A stretch of DNA of 58,578 nucleotides from JAABPW01 sp037132275. Its GTDB lineage: Bacteria; Verrucomicrobiota; Kiritimatiellia; CAIKKV01; CAITUY01. Positions within the stretch are counted from its first letter, which is position 1. The number at the start of each line of letters is the position of its first letter. Both the position numbers and the translations under genes were made by a program. The DNA lies in assembly GCA_037132275.1 (NCBI GenBank), contig JBAXPK010000012.1, positions 1-58,578 of the forward strand, given 5' to 3'. Below are positions 17,388-26,720 of this stretch, piece after piece. A model generated the notes under the pieces. The model searched no databases and was not told the origin of the DNA. It worked only from the letters and a program-made list of their open reading frames with translations.

Positions 17388-18563
17388 GTGAAATCGAACC
17401 GGTTAGAAGGCTTGGAAACATTTCTGGTTGATCTGATCCAACGTAAAGATACGTCGCGGATAAAGGACCGGCGTGTGCTTTTTCTTCTCTGGTTTTTACG
17501 TCAACTCTCACACGGATTCAAGGGTATCGTACGCCTTCGGCATCTGCTCTATGACCACGGCATCCTTAGGCATCACACGCTGGGGTGCCAGGTGATCAGC
17601 ATTGGCAATTTGACCGTTGGCGGGACGGGTAAAACTCCGGTTGTGGAGGTGTTTGCACGAACGCTCCAGAAACGGGGACGCAAGGTGGCCATCCTCAGCC
17701 GTGGCTATAAAAAGAAGGAACCGCCCATCCTGAAGCGCCTCACCCAAAAAGTTCTCATGCGCGAGGCAAGGACTCCACCACGAATTGTCTCCGATGGCCG
17801 GAATCTGTTGCTCGATTCCGCTTTTGGTGGCGACGAGCCCTACATGTTGGCGTCCAACCTCAGCGATGTGGCCGTGCTGGTCGACAAGGATCGCGTTAAG
17901 AGCGGACGGTATGCCATCAGCCGGTTTGGATGCGATACCCTGATTCTTGATGATGGGTTCCAGTATTTGTCGCTCCGTCATCATGTGGAAATTGTCCTCA
18001 TTGACAGCAAGAATCCTTTCGCAAATGGCTATATGCTTCCCCGTGGTCTGCTGCGTGAGGATGTTAAGATGCTTTCCAGGGCCCATTATATTTTTATCAC
18101 CAAGTGCGACGGGAGCGAAAATACCGCCCTAAAAGCCGATATTCGTTTGCTGAACTCGAAAGCAGAAATGATCGAGTGTACGCATCGCGCAAGGTATTTG
18201 AAAAACATCTTCACAACGGCTCGTGAGGAATTGGCGTTTTTGAAGGGACGCGCCGTGGTGGCGCTCTCAGGCATTGCCGCCCCTGGCGGCTTTGAGAAGG
18301 AGCTGGAGCATCTGGGCGCGCATTTGACTCAGAGGGTTCAGTTTATGGATCACCATCGTTACACGCAGCAGGAAATCATTGAAGTCATCAATAACGCCCG
18401 GAGCAGTGGAGCGGAAGCCATTATTACCACTGAGAAGGATGCGGTAAGGTTTCCCCGCCTTGACCGCTGTGATCTTTCAATTTATTTTCTGAGGGTGGAT
18501 ATAGAACTTCTGTCCGGAACGGAGGACTTCAATGCCTGTATCGCCCGAATCTGTTACAAGTAA
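17388..18563 (+). CDS. lpxK: Tetraacyldisaccharide 4'-kinase
   Basis: It phosphorylates the lipid A precursor at the 4' position on the inner membrane face, which shows that the cell makes lipid A. The 391-residue product has the characteristic P-loop GNLTVGGTGKTP (73-84), the LSRGYK motif and the DDGFQ motif followed by a hydrophobic strand. An N-terminal hydrophobic segment (about 29-42) fits membrane association. The GTG start follows an AAGGA site. It is somewhat longer than typical enzymes, with extra sequence between the SRGYK and DDGFQ motifs. It overlaps the heptosyltransferase gene by 32 bases. Confidence 0.93.
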   Translation: MKSNRLEGLETFLVDLIQRKDTSRIKDRRVLFLLWFLRQLSHGFKGIVRLRHLLYDHGILRHHTLGCQVISIGNLTVGGTGKTPVVEVFARTLQKRGRKVAILSRGYKKKEPPILKRLTQKVLMREARTPPRIVSDGRNLLLDSAFGGDEPYMLASNLSDVAVLVDKDRVKSGRYAISRFGCDTLILDDGFQYLSLRHHVEIVLIDSKNPFANGYMLPRGLLREDVKMLSRAHYIFITKCDGSENTALKADIRLLNSKAEMIECTHRARYLKNIFTTAREELAFLKGRAVVALSGIAAPGGFEKELEHLGAHLTQRVQFMDHHRYTQQEIIEVINNARSSGAEAIITTEKDAVRFPRLDRCDLSIYFLRVDIELLSGTEDFNACIARICYK

Positions 18564-19581
18564 TGCGCCTCATGGTGCCGGGTCGGCCAGGATCATCATG
18601 GTGAGTTTGAGCTGGCTGGGTGACTGCGTGATGGCGATGCCCGCGTTGATGGCCTTCCGGAAACGCCTTCCCGGTGCGCATATCACGATGCTGGCCAAAC
18701 CTTCCGTAGCGCCACTCTGGACTCTGTTCCCCGGAATCGATGAAGTGATTCCTTTGAATAAGGGGTTTCGTGGTATGCGGGAAACGATTCGTCTGGTGAA
18801 GGCCGGACACTTCGACTTTGCCTACATTTTTCCAAAGTCTTTCAGGTCGGCATGGATCCCATGGCTTGCGAATGTGCCGGGGCGGCGGGGACTCTCTGGT
18901 CAGGTGCGGGGATGGATGCTGACGGAGTCGCTTCAACTGACAGAACAGGCATGCATCGGTCACCAATCGCTCGAAATTGCAGAGGTACTGCACATTCCCT
19001 CCGAAAGCTTGAAAACGCCTCCCTTTTTGGTTGTCCCGGAACCAGCCATGGAACGGGCGCATCATTGTTTGCAAGGGAGCGATTCATGGGTCGCTTTCTT
19101 TCCGGGAGCAAGTTACGGTCCGGCCAAGCGATGGCCTGCCGACCGGTTTGCATGGGTTGGGAGGAAATTGATTTCGGAGCAGGGGGCCCGCATTGTTGTG
19201 CTGGGTGGCAAAGCTGATAAATCGGTTTGCGACACAGTGGTTGCCGCGATCGGGGAGGGTGCTGTTAGCCTGGCGGGTGAGACCGATCTGCCGGAGCTGG
19301 CCGGCTTGCTCCGCCTATGCCGTGCCGTGGTCGCTAACGACAGTGGCGGCATGCATCTTGCCGCCGGGATGGGGGTGGACGTGGTGGGCATTTTCGGCCT
19401 CACCGATCCGGTCAAAACGGCACCTGTGGGATTGCGAAGTCGCGTTATTACAGCAGAAGGCGTGACCCGGTCTCGTGATATTTCCCGTGATTCGTCGGAA
19501 TCTCGGGCGGCGCTTGAAAGTATTTCAGGTGAGACTGTCTATCAGGCCGTACTTGATTTCATGGGTAAAAAGTGTCCGTGA
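18532..19581 (+). CDS. waaF: ADP-heptose:LPS heptosyltransferase (GT9)
   Basis: The 349-residue GT9 enzyme would add heptose to the inner core of LPS at the cytoplasmic membrane. Visible features are the N-terminal SLSWLGDCVMAMPAL strand-loop, FPGASYGPAKRWPADRFA (the nucleotide-binding segment typical of WaaF), and the C-terminal ANDSGGMHLAAGMGVDVVGIFG donor site. The first roughly 18 residues precede the usual family start (IIMVSLSWLG), so initiation further in is possible. Coupling to lpxK fits a lipid A-core assembly unit. I favour WaaF (heptosyltransferase II) over WaaC or WaaQ because of the GPAKRWP motif. Confidence 0.87.
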   Translation: MPVSPESVTSNAPHGAGSARIIMVSLSWLGDCVMAMPALMAFRKRLPGAHITMLAKPSVAPLWTLFPGIDEVIPLNKGFRGMRETIRLVKAGHFDFAYIFPKSFRSAWIPWLANVPGRRGLSGQVRGWMLTESLQLTEQACIGHQSLEIAEVLHIPSESLKTPPFLVVPEPAMERAHHCLQGSDSWVAFFPGASYGPAKRWPADRFAWVGRKLISEQGARIVVLGGKADKSVCDTVVAAIGEGAVSLAGETDLPELAGLLRLCRAVVANDSGGMHLAAGMGVDVVGIFGLTDPVKTAPVGLRSRVITAEGVTRSRDISRDSSESRAALESISGETVYQAVLDFMGKKCP

Positions 19582-20354
19582 AAATTTCAATCATAACCCC
19601 CAATTATAATGGTGCGCGTTATCTTGAGGAATGCGTTCGGACGGTGCATGCACAGGCCGCTCCGGGCCTTGAGATTGAGCATATTGTGGTGGATGGGGGA
19701 AGCCGGGATGGCTCATTGGAAATTCTCCATCGTTATCAGGCCGGAATTACGCGCCTGATTTCCGAGCCGGACGCAGGAGCGGCATCGGCTATCAACAAGG
19801 GAATACGGGTGGCCACGGGCGAGGTAGTCGGGTGGTTGAATTCAGACGACCGCTACTGTCCGGGAGCCTTGATGAGGGTGGCGGAGATGATGCAAAGTCA
19901 TCCGAAGAAGGCGCTGTGTTTCGGCCATTGCCCGATCATCAATGAGGAGGGTGATGAGATTCGCGGGCGGATTACACGCTTCAAGGAACTTTTATTTCCG
20001 TTTTCGTCCCGGTTCATGATCCAAAGCATCAACTATATTTCCCAGCCGGCGATGTTCTTCCGGCGTTCGGCCTTTGCCGCAGCGGGGCCTTTGCGAGAGG
20101 ATTTGCGTTGTGCGTGGGATTATGAATTTGTCCTGCGGCTCTGGCGGCAGGGTGGGGCTGTGCATGTGCCCGGCGGGCCGCTGGCGGAGTTCCGGTGGCA
20201 TCCGGGGTCGTTGAGCGGGCAGGGATTTGTGGGGCAGTTCCAGGAGGAACTGGATGCGGCGATAGCCGACGCAGGCCGCTATTCACTTCAGGCCATGCTG
20301 CATCGTGCCGTCAGGTGGGGTATCGTGACCATTTACAGCCGGATGGCGAAGTAA
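19572..20354 (+). CDS. GT2-family glycosyltransferase
   Basis: The 260-residue GT-A protein has the SIITPNYNGARYLEECVRTV start, the DGGSRDGS nucleotide-binding segment, the EPDAGAASAINKG block and a WLNSDDR metal-binding DD motif, and ends with a short hydrophobic segment. It starts with GTG ten bases inside the waaF end. Its location suggests a sugar addition to the LPS core or to the glycan of the neighbouring locus. Donor and acceptor cannot be read from the sequence. Its last 72 bases overlap the convergent DUF2304 gene. Confidence 0.85.
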   Translation: MSVKISIITPNYNGARYLEECVRTVHAQAAPGLEIEHIVVDGGSRDGSLEILHRYQAGITRLISEPDAGAASAINKGIRVATGEVVGWLNSDDRYCPGALMRVAEMMQSHPKKALCFGHCPIINEEGDEIRGRITRFKELLFPFSSRFMIQSINYISQPAMFFRRSAFAAAGPLREDLRCAWDYEFVLRLWRQGGAVHVPGGPLAEFRWHPGSLSGQGFVGQFQEELDAAIADAGRYSLQAMLHRAVRWGIVTIYSRMAK

Positions 20355-20879
20355 GGCTTTCTCCAATTCCGTGACTCGGAGTTCCATTTCAGCGGCATGT
20401 TGGCAAATCCTCCGCTGGTCTGTGCGCAGTTCCGAGAGGGCCAGTGAAAAGTCAAAGACGACCAATAGCAGAAACGCAAACACCACCATGGTAATGGCGC
20501 TCACATACTGCATCCCCGTCAAGATGGCCAACCAGCCGACCGCATCGGGATAGATGGCGAAAATCAATAAGATAATGCCGGTAAAGACCCATAACAGCGC
20601 GTAACGCTCTTCCATGGCAAATCGACGGACCGCCTCAAGCGTGATCATCAGCACCAGGGCGCTCAGGAATCCCAGTACTATCCTCATTCGCAGAACCAGG
20701 GAGGCGGCATTCTTGTCTTGAAAAAAAGAGGGATTGAAGGCGGCCAAAGCACATCCAATACCGATTGTGATCCAGGCCATCCCCAGAAAAAAACGCTTCT
20801 GTTTCTGCGTCACCATGCCGAGACCGACACCGGTTATGCCGATGCTGAGGACGGTGAGAAAGCCTTGTTGCAGCGTCAT
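20283..20879 (-). CDS. DUF2304 membrane protein
   Basis: The 198-residue product has about five or six membrane helices (spanning residues 4-142) followed by a cytoplasmic coiled-coil-like tail (about 143-180). DUF2304 proteins are often found next to polyprenyl-phosphate glycosyltransferases, and here the gene overlaps such a transferase by four bases. A role as membrane partner of that enzyme is inferred from context. It ends the long minus-strand block and overlaps the convergent GT2 gene by 72 bases. Confidence 0.75.
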   Translation of the reverse strand: MTLQQGFLTVLSIGITGVGLGMVTQKQKRFFLGMAWITIGIGCALAAFNPSFFQDKNAASLVLRMRIVLGFLSALVLMITLEAVRRFAMEERYALLWVFTGIILLIFAIYPDAVGWLAILTGMQYVSAITMVVFAFLLLVVFDFSLALSELRTDQRRICQHAAEMELRVTELEKALLRHPAVNGHDTPPDGTMQHGLK

Positions 20880-21631
20880 GGCATCTCCTTGATGAGGTTA
20901 TGTCGGGCATAGCGGGGGTTGACCGTTCGGGCACGGTCCACAACCAGCGCAAGCCCCACCTTGAGCATATAATAGAAGGCGTCCCATGAGCGGATGGACG
21001 ATTCCCCCGTGGTGCGCGGCCGGAACCGGGCTCCGACTTCACAAAAACGATAGCCCTGCCGCCGGAGAAGCGCCAGGGATTCGGGCTCGGGATAATCCAG
21101 GGGATAGGATCGTGAAAAATATGAAATCAGGGGCCGGTTCATCATTTGGAATCCGGAGGTGGGGTCGGTGACGCGTGCCCGGCAGATGAGTGAGAGTAGA
21201 AATGCCAGACCCCGGATGCCGGCATGGCGAAAGGTCGTGCTTTTGTAGGAGTCTTTGTCGTCTTCCAGAAAGCGGGAAGCGACCACGAGATCAACATTCC
21301 CTTTGCTCATGGCTGCCACCAATCGTGGAATTTCAGTGGGAGGGTGCTGACCATCACCGTCACAGCGGATCACATAATGATAGCCGCCGGCATAGGCATA
21401 CCGAAATCCGGACTGTACGGCACCGCCAACCCCGATATTACAGGGGAGATCAAGGACGGGAACGCCGTGTTCACGGGCAACTGCGGCAGTGCGATCACTG
21501 GAGCAATCATTGATGATGACCATGTCAGTCCCGGGCGCCGCGGCACGGACCTCGGCGATGAGACCGGGCAAAGCAGCCTCCTCGTTAAAAGCGGGAATGA
21601 TGATTAGTGTTTTTTTCAGAATCTCGTACAT
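20876..21631 (-). CDS. Polyprenyl-phosphate (DPM1-like) GT2 glycosyltransferase
   Basis: The 251-residue GT-A enzyme has IIPAFNEEAALPGLI, the NDCSSDRT motif, GGAVQSGFRYA, RCDGDGQHPPTEIPRL with its DxD motif, and the TDPTSGFQMMNR block typical of dolichol- or polyprenyl-phosphate mannosyl/glucosyltransferases. Such enzymes load a lipid carrier with one sugar for use by membrane GT-C transferases. The multi-membrane TPR protein at 28037 could be a user; this is inference. It is coupled to the DUF2304 gene. Confidence 0.85.
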   Translation of the reverse strand: MYEILKKTLIIIPAFNEEAALPGLIAEVRAAAPGTDMVIINDCSSDRTAAVAREHGVPVLDLPCNIGVGGAVQSGFRYAYAGGYHYVIRCDGDGQHPPTEIPRLVAAMSKGNVDLVVASRFLEDDKDSYKSTTFRHAGIRGLAFLLSLICRARVTDPTSGFQMMNRPLISYFSRSYPLDYPEPESLALLRRQGYRFCEVGARFRPRTTGESSIRSWDAFYYMLKVGLALVVDRARTVNPRYARHNLIKEMP

Positions 21632-21683
21632 GGAAAAAGACGATACTGGAAAAAGTGTGGCTTGTTAAGATGTAACTGCACTC

Positions 21684-22694
21684 TCAAGGGATGCCGTTGT
21701 ACCCGGCAATGCTCCGACAGGTCCGGCGCCGGAAATGGGTGAGCAACCAGCGGACACCGCGAAAGACTTGGGGCGGAGTGATGGCGATGACCCACGCCCC
21801 GAACTTGTGGAAGCGCCCATGATTGGCATGGCGGATATGCTTGTGGTAGGCCGCCAGGGAAAAGGCGTGGTCCGCACGCAGATACCCATACCAGAGCATC
21901 GTGCCGGTTCCGTGGGCTTCATCCATGGACTCGCTCGCATTGTCGCACGCCTCAACCCCGTAGAGTGGCTCAAGGGCCTTGGTCATGTGTGACCATCCAT
22001 ACATGACCTCAAACGCGGTATGGCTCCAGGTGAAAATCCGGGCGGTTCCGCACCGGTTGAGAACCAGTGGCTTGGCAATCAAATACAGCTGCCGTCCTTT
22101 CAGGTATTCCAGGATCATGCCAACATGCGCAAAATAGGTATCGAGGTAGAGATCCCGGTTCGTGGTGCTCCAGAGTCGACGGTTGACAACGCAGGCGCCA
22201 ATGAACCCTATGGACCACGCCTCACTTTCAAAGAAATCCTCCGCCCGTTTCTGTGTGTCCTGAGGGAGCGGGAGCGCTTTCTCCTTAAGCACAAGGGTGA
22301 GAGTCTCATCCACCGAGGAGTAGTTTGTGTAAACAAATGGCAATTCCTCTTTCGCCCTGTTTAAAACGGAAAGAACGGTGGGAATGCCGTCGGGAACCAT
22401 GCGGTCATCTTCACCCATGATCCAGGCATATTGACAGGTGCAGATGTCGACCGACTTGAGGATGTTTCTGTCAATCCCAAGATTGTTGATGTTGCGGGCG
22501 TGAATGATATGGGGATAAGCCCGCTGCAACTCCTGGATGGCCGCGACGTTGGTGTCATCCGTGGAGTCATCTGAAATGAAGATGGGGATATTCTGCTCGC
22601 CGCTGGATCGTATTATGGACTGAATGCAGGCCGCCAGTTGATCCGGACGTTTATAAGTCGGTATGCAAATGCCAAGTTGGGTGCTAGAGGTCAT
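21684..22694 (-). CDS. GT2-family glycosyltransferase
   Basis: The 336 residues open GICIPTYKRPDQLAACIQSII, followed by ISDDSTDDTN and IMGEDDRMVP, the putative metal-binding acidic motif. The C-terminal half is hydrophobic in places (VIAITPPQVFRGVRWLL), suggesting membrane association. A 52-base gap without an obvious terminator separates it from the DPM1-like gene downstream. A 33-base gap with three heptamer units lies upstream. Confidence 0.83.
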   Translation of the reverse strand: MTSSTQLGICIPTYKRPDQLAACIQSIIRSSGEQNIPIFISDDSTDDTNVAAIQELQRAYPHIIHARNINNLGIDRNILKSVDICTCQYAWIMGEDDRMVPDGIPTVLSVLNRAKEELPFVYTNYSSVDETLTLVLKEKALPLPQDTQKRAEDFFESEAWSIGFIGACVVNRRLWSTTNRDLYLDTYFAHVGMILEYLKGRQLYLIAKPLVLNRCGTARIFTWSHTAFEVMYGWSHMTKALEPLYGVEACDNASESMDEAHGTGTMLWYGYLRADHAFSLAAYHKHIRHANHGRFHKFGAWVIAITPPQVFRGVRWLLTHFRRRTCRSIAGYNGIP

Positions 22695-22704
22695 GATTGT
22701 TTAT

Positions 22705-22725
22705 ATTCTGAATTCCGCATTCTGT
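22705..22725. repeat. Three GAAT-type heptamer units
   Basis: ATTCTGA ATTCCGC ATTCTGT on the plus strand are 7-bp units of the type found in elements A and B. They occupy most of the 33-base gap between two glycosyltransferase genes, one of few gaps in an otherwise overlapping chain. Confidence 0.5.
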
Positions 22726-22727
22726 CT

Positions 22728-23468
22728 TTATGATTTCCACCCAAATCTTCTCAAAAGGCGGCCACCGATGACTAACAGGGTTAACCAGGCGGCGATGGGG
22801 CCGGGGAAGTGACGCCATAGCAGGGGGATGTAGTCGGCCTCTAGCGTAATGTCGCGCATAAGGGTGCTCGCGCCGGTGGCGTCGTTATAAACGGCAATCG
22901 TCACAGGTAGATATTCAAAGCTGATTTCAGGATCACGGAAACAACGCATATTAAGCTCCCAATCGGCTTGAGTGCGGTAGCGGAGATTGAACGGGTGTTT
23001 TTCCAGCGCGGTCCGCGGGTAGAGAATGGCCTGTTGGCAAATGTTTGCCCGGGCCAATTTGGCGGCAGAAAACGGGCCGTCATAAGTGCGTCGTGAGTGT
23101 CTCCAATAGGCGTTCCCGTAATACAGTGTCGTGGGGACTTGAAGGCGCGGAATAAGCTGCGCAGGAGAAACGGCCAACTCGTCATCACTTCCGAGGAACA
23201 GGATCCATTGTCCGCGAGCCTGTCGCAGGCCTTTATTCATGGCGTCATAGATGCCGTGATCTGGCTCACTAACCCAAAAGGTGATGACGTCTCCATGCCG
23301 ACGAAGACTATCCACAGTTCCGTCGGTTGATCCGCCGTCGATGATGATATGCTCAATATCGGGGCTTGCATACTTGGTGACACTGTTGATGCAGGCCTCA
23401 ATGGTCGCCGCGCCATTGCGTACAACCGTGATGATGCTGATAACGGGATTATTTGCTTGGAATGTCAT
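22728..23468 (-). CDS. GT2-family glycosyltransferase
   Basis: The 246-residue protein has ISIITVVRNGAATIEACINSV, IDGGSTDGTVD, VSEPDHGIYDAMNKGL and LFLGSDDE, the layout of WcaA/EpsE-like enzymes. It closely resembles the GT2 at 39631 in motif wording (SEPD-GIY-AMNKG), so the two may be paralogues. It overlaps the upstream GT4 gene by four bases. A hydrophobic helix lies near its C-terminus (AAWLTLLVIGGRLL). Confidence 0.87.
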   Translation of the reverse strand: MTFQANNPVISIITVVRNGAATIEACINSVTKYASPDIEHIIIDGGSTDGTVDSLRRHGDVITFWVSEPDHGIYDAMNKGLRQARGQWILFLGSDDELAVSPAQLIPRLQVPTTLYYGNAYWRHSRRTYDGPFSAAKLARANICQQAILYPRTALEKHPFNLRYRTQADWELNMRCFRDPEISFEYLPVTIAVYNDATGASTLMRDITLEADYIPLLWRHFPGPIAAWLTLLVIGGRLLRRFGWKS

Positions 23469-24709
23469 GCCAGCACTTCTTCATAGAGTGACTGATACTG
23501 GCGGGTGATTCTGCTGCTGTCAAATGTACTTTCGACCTTCTGCCGGGCCATGGCCGATAACCGTGTCCGGTTGTTGTCATCAAGCAAGACCATTTGAATC
23601 CCTTTGGCCAGATCGACGGCATCGAATGGGGTGGCCAAATACCCGCTGACGTGATGGTCGACAAGCTCGGGGATTCCGCCGATATTGAAGGCCACGACGG
23701 GCGTTCCGCACGCCATGGACTCCATTATGGAATTGGGTAGGTTTTCCTGAATCGAACTTAATACCGTCACATCGGCGGCGGAATAAACCTGCCGCATGGA
23801 CTGCTCATCTTTCAAAACTCCCAGAAAGCGGATGGGGACATCGGCGTTTACGGGTGTAACTGGGGCCGCCTGTCCGACAACCAGCAACTCCACTTTATCT
23901 CTCCATCCCGAGGCGGCAAGGTGTTGTAAACAGGCCTTCAGATGGCGGAACCCTTTGTTAACATCAAGCGTGGCGTTCATGGCTGAAACCAAGATCAGTT
24001 TTCGGTTTTGCGGCAACCCCAATGCCAGACGGGACTCGTTCATGGGAATAGGGCGGTATTGGCTTGTGTCAATGCCGTTCGGAATGACCTCCGTCCGGCG
24101 TTTCCCGAATAGCGAACTACTGCGGGAACACTCGGCCAGCCAGTGGCTCGGGGTCACGATGGTAATGGGTGTGTGCTGCCAACGTTTGGTTTTCTGCTCC
24201 CATATCCAGCGACTGAGATCGTCTGCCACCGTGGAAGCAAGTTGTGGACACATTCCGCATTGCTTCTGATAAAGCGTGCAACTGCCAGGGACATGGCAGC
24301 CTCCCGTGAAAGCCCAGGAGTCATGAAACGTCCAGACCACCGGCCTGTAAAGCCGGCCCACATCGGCGAGGGACATGAAGCCCCGGCAAATCCAATGCAG
24401 GTGGATGATGTCGGGGTTCAGGGATTCGATCTGGCGATTGATCGTGGTCGGAAACCATTCCGTGGCCCAGTGGGTCGGGGGGCGCCCGCGGTAGGCAAGT
24501 ATAGGTAGAATTTCAGCGGCTGGCCGGAATTTGCCCAGAGTACGGGCCAAAGGACAGTCCCGCTCCTCCACGCTGGGATCGCCACTGGTCTTAGTTTGGA
24601 CTAACATGCGGGAATCAGTTCCGCCCGCGCGCAATCCCATGTGAATTCGCCATGCGGCGCGTGCCGCGCCGCCTTCGATGTCAAAGGTGCTGAGATGAAG
24701 AACTTTCAT
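23465..24709 (-). CDS. GT4-family glycosyltransferase
   Basis: This is a 414-residue GT-B enzyme. The N-terminal acceptor domain begins VLHLSTFDIEGGAARAAWRIHMGL. The donor domain shows VSAMNATLDVNKGFRHLKACL, SIQENLPNSIMESMACGTPVVAFNIGGIPELV (the E-x7-E region of retaining transferases) and GYLATPFDAVDLA. The opening and the DVNKGF segment are like colanic-acid-type WcaC/WcaL relatives. It is part of a run of five genes linked by 4-base overlaps. Confidence 0.88.
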   Translation of the reverse strand: MKVLHLSTFDIEGGAARAAWRIHMGLRAGGTDSRMLVQTKTSGDPSVEERDCPLARTLGKFRPAAEILPILAYRGRPPTHWATEWFPTTINRQIESLNPDIIHLHWICRGFMSLADVGRLYRPVVWTFHDSWAFTGGCHVPGSCTLYQKQCGMCPQLASTVADDLSRWIWEQKTKRWQHTPITIVTPSHWLAECSRSSSLFGKRRTEVIPNGIDTSQYRPIPMNESRLALGLPQNRKLILVSAMNATLDVNKGFRHLKACLQHLAASGWRDKVELLVVGQAAPVTPVNADVPIRFLGVLKDEQSMRQVYSAADVTVLSSIQENLPNSIMESMACGTPVVAFNIGGIPELVDHHVSGYLATPFDAVDLAKGIQMVLLDDNNRTRLSAMARQKVESTFDSSRITRQYQSLYEEVLA

Positions 24710-25722
24710 GAAATAAGCTTATTTTTTAGGGCGGCTAGACTGATCATCCAATACCGGTAGGATCGCTTGGGGTCATGGGAGCTTAAGGATGAGTCGGAAT
24801 ACCGCTTGGCAACACTGAAGCCGAACCGGGCTGTGTGTAGGCAGGCTCTGAACCAAACATCGCTTAGGACGCATTCAAGGGCCTCCGGTGCAAAGCATTT
24901 CGCGTGTTGGTTGGCCTTGATGAGCGTCATGAGCCAGGACTCGGCCTGATCGAGACGCGATTGACTCATGCCCAGACGCCCCATGACCAACTGCCGGTGA
25001 AACCGCAATTCCTCCGGCAGCGGGCTGAGTCCGAGGGGAACAAATTGGGCCCGTATGACCCGAACGGCCTGCTCGTCCATGGCGGACCAATCGGAGCCGG
25101 TCAAGCTTTGTCCGTGGACACGGTAGTTTAACAGTACCTCGGGCAGGTTGGCGCCCTGGACGTGACTCAGGGCACGGGTCCAGAGTTCAAAGTCTTCCGT
25201 GGGGAAATAACTGCCGTCGAAACGGAGATGATGTTGCTCAACAAGATTCTTTCTGAGCATGACCGAGGGATGGGCGAAGGGGGTATCCAGTAACGTGAAC
25301 GCCCGGATCTCTTCATGGCGCGTTGGACGTTCCAATACGGTTTTAGAGGAGTCGCCGAAATACCGGATCCAGGTTCCGCAGAGACCAATTTCGGGATGAT
25401 CGTTAAGGAATCGGGCTTGGGTTTCGAGGCGACTCGGGAGACTGATGTCATCGGCATCCATGCGGGCCACATACTGTCCCTGGGCGTTATCGAGACCCAG
25501 ATTCAGCGCGCCGGATAGTTTTAGGCGTTCATGACTCTGGATAAGCCGGATGCGAGAATCCTTGAAGTTTTGGATGATGGCGATCGAATTATCCGTCGAG
25601 GCATCGTCCACGATTAGAAACTCAAAATTCTTCAGGCTTTGGCGAAGCATGCTGTCCATGGCTTCGGCCAGGTAGGCGGCGCCGTTATGGACGGGCATCA
25701 GGATGGTAACGAGTGGGGTCAT
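24706..25722 (-). CDS. GT2-family glycosyltransferase
   Basis: The 338 residues start TILMPVHNGAAYLAEAMDSML with VDDASTDNS and YVARMDADDISLPSRL. The MDADD motif is the expected divalent-cation site. The C-terminal third (about 230-338) is helical and without recognised motifs. Both ends overlap neighbours by four bases. Confidence 0.87.
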   Translation of the reverse strand: MTPLVTILMPVHNGAAYLAEAMDSMLRQSLKNFEFLIVDDASTDNSIAIIQNFKDSRIRLIQSHERLKLSGALNLGLDNAQGQYVARMDADDISLPSRLETQARFLNDHPEIGLCGTWIRYFGDSSKTVLERPTRHEEIRAFTLLDTPFAHPSVMLRKNLVEQHHLRFDGSYFPTEDFELWTRALSHVQGANLPEVLLNYRVHGQSLTGSDWSAMDEQAVRVIRAQFVPLGLSPLPEELRFHRQLVMGRLGMSQSRLDQAESWLMTLIKANQHAKCFAPEALECVLSDVWFRACLHTARFGFSVAKRYSDSSLSSHDPKRSYRYWMISLAALKNKLIS

Positions 25723-26720
25723 GGGGTTTCGGCAACGGGGCGATTGGTAGCAATGTCGAAAACCACCGAGGTGTTGATGGAGGACTTTAGGCGCTCTCCT
25801 GAGGCATCGGTGGGAATGGTAAATCCGAGAGGCTGAACGCCTTCCATGAAGGAGATAGGCCGGTCATCCTTGGGATCCGGGATATCCGTCATATCGTGGA
25901 TCCGATAATAGAACCTGCCGTCAGGCGGGGTTAAATAGACCCCGTAACGGCGGTTCCCCCGCACCTTGGCTTTGCAACCTGTGGGGTCGGTAAGAATATC
26001 GGCGGCCACCGGCTTGACCAGATAGCCCATCTGGAGAGGCTTGCCGCGTTTAAAAAACCGAAGATCCATGTCGTATTCAGCACCCAGGGAGGAGTCGACC
26101 AGGTTTGCGCCTTCGCTCTTGGTCGTCTTCCACGGACCGAGCTGACGCCAGACTTCCGTGCGGGTCAGGCTGGGAATTCCAGAGCCGCAGATGCCGGGCA
26201 TGACCCAGCCGCCTGTGCGAACTTTCAATCCGCGCGAGGAGGTTAGTGTTTGCCGACGCCTGAAATGCAGGCCCATACGCTTGAAATCGTGATAGATGCC
26301 GCCAAGGTTATTGAGCCAGGGCGTTCCAAATCGGTCGTGGAGGGTGCAGCGGCGTTGGAAATCAAGACCGATACTCCCGAGAAACCGATGTCGGTCGAGA
26401 AGCTCGACGAGATCGATCAGCCAGTCGCCCTTGCCGGTGAATTGGACATCCTCGGGCCAGAGGATCAGGTACTCCCCGAGTGCCATATCCACGATTTGGT
26501 TCATGGCCGCTGCGTGGGTTTGCTTCTTAAAGATTTTCTGGTGTACCCAATCGCATCGATCAAGGTACTCGCGCAGACCGGGCTCCTCGGACTCATTGTC
26601 CGAAACGATCCATTGAATGTTGGGATACTGAAGGCAGATACGGGCGGACTCCAATGTTGCCTGGAGATAGTGCAGCCGGTTCCAACTCAGGATGCCGATG
26701 GTAATGAGGGGATGTTTCAT
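25719..26720 (-). CDS. GT2-like glycosyltransferase, divergent
   Basis: Starting at MKHPLITIGILSWNR gives 333 residues and an ATGA overlap with the upstream gene; a longer frame upstream is not used. The N-terminal GT-A fold is clear (GILSWNRLHYLQATLESA, IVSDNESEEPGL). The usual DxD position reads LILWPEDVQF, so metal coordination may differ. The C-terminal half (about 190-333) has no motif I recognise. A transferase in the same glycan pathway is the best reading. Confidence 0.7.
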   Translation of the reverse strand: MKHPLITIGILSWNRLHYLQATLESARICLQYPNIQWIVSDNESEEPGLREYLDRCDWVHQKIFKKQTHAAAMNQIVDMALGEYLILWPEDVQFTGKGDWLIDLVELLDRHRFLGSIGLDFQRRCTLHDRFGTPWLNNLGGIYHDFKRMGLHFRRRQTLTSSRGLKVRTGGWVMPGICGSGIPSLTRTEVWRQLGPWKTTKSEGANLVDSSLGAEYDMDLRFFKRGKPLQMGYLVKPVAADILTDPTGCKAKVRGNRRYGVYLTPPDGRFYYRIHDMTDIPDPKDDRPISFMEGVQPLGFTIPTDASGERLKSSINTSVVFDIATNRPVAETP

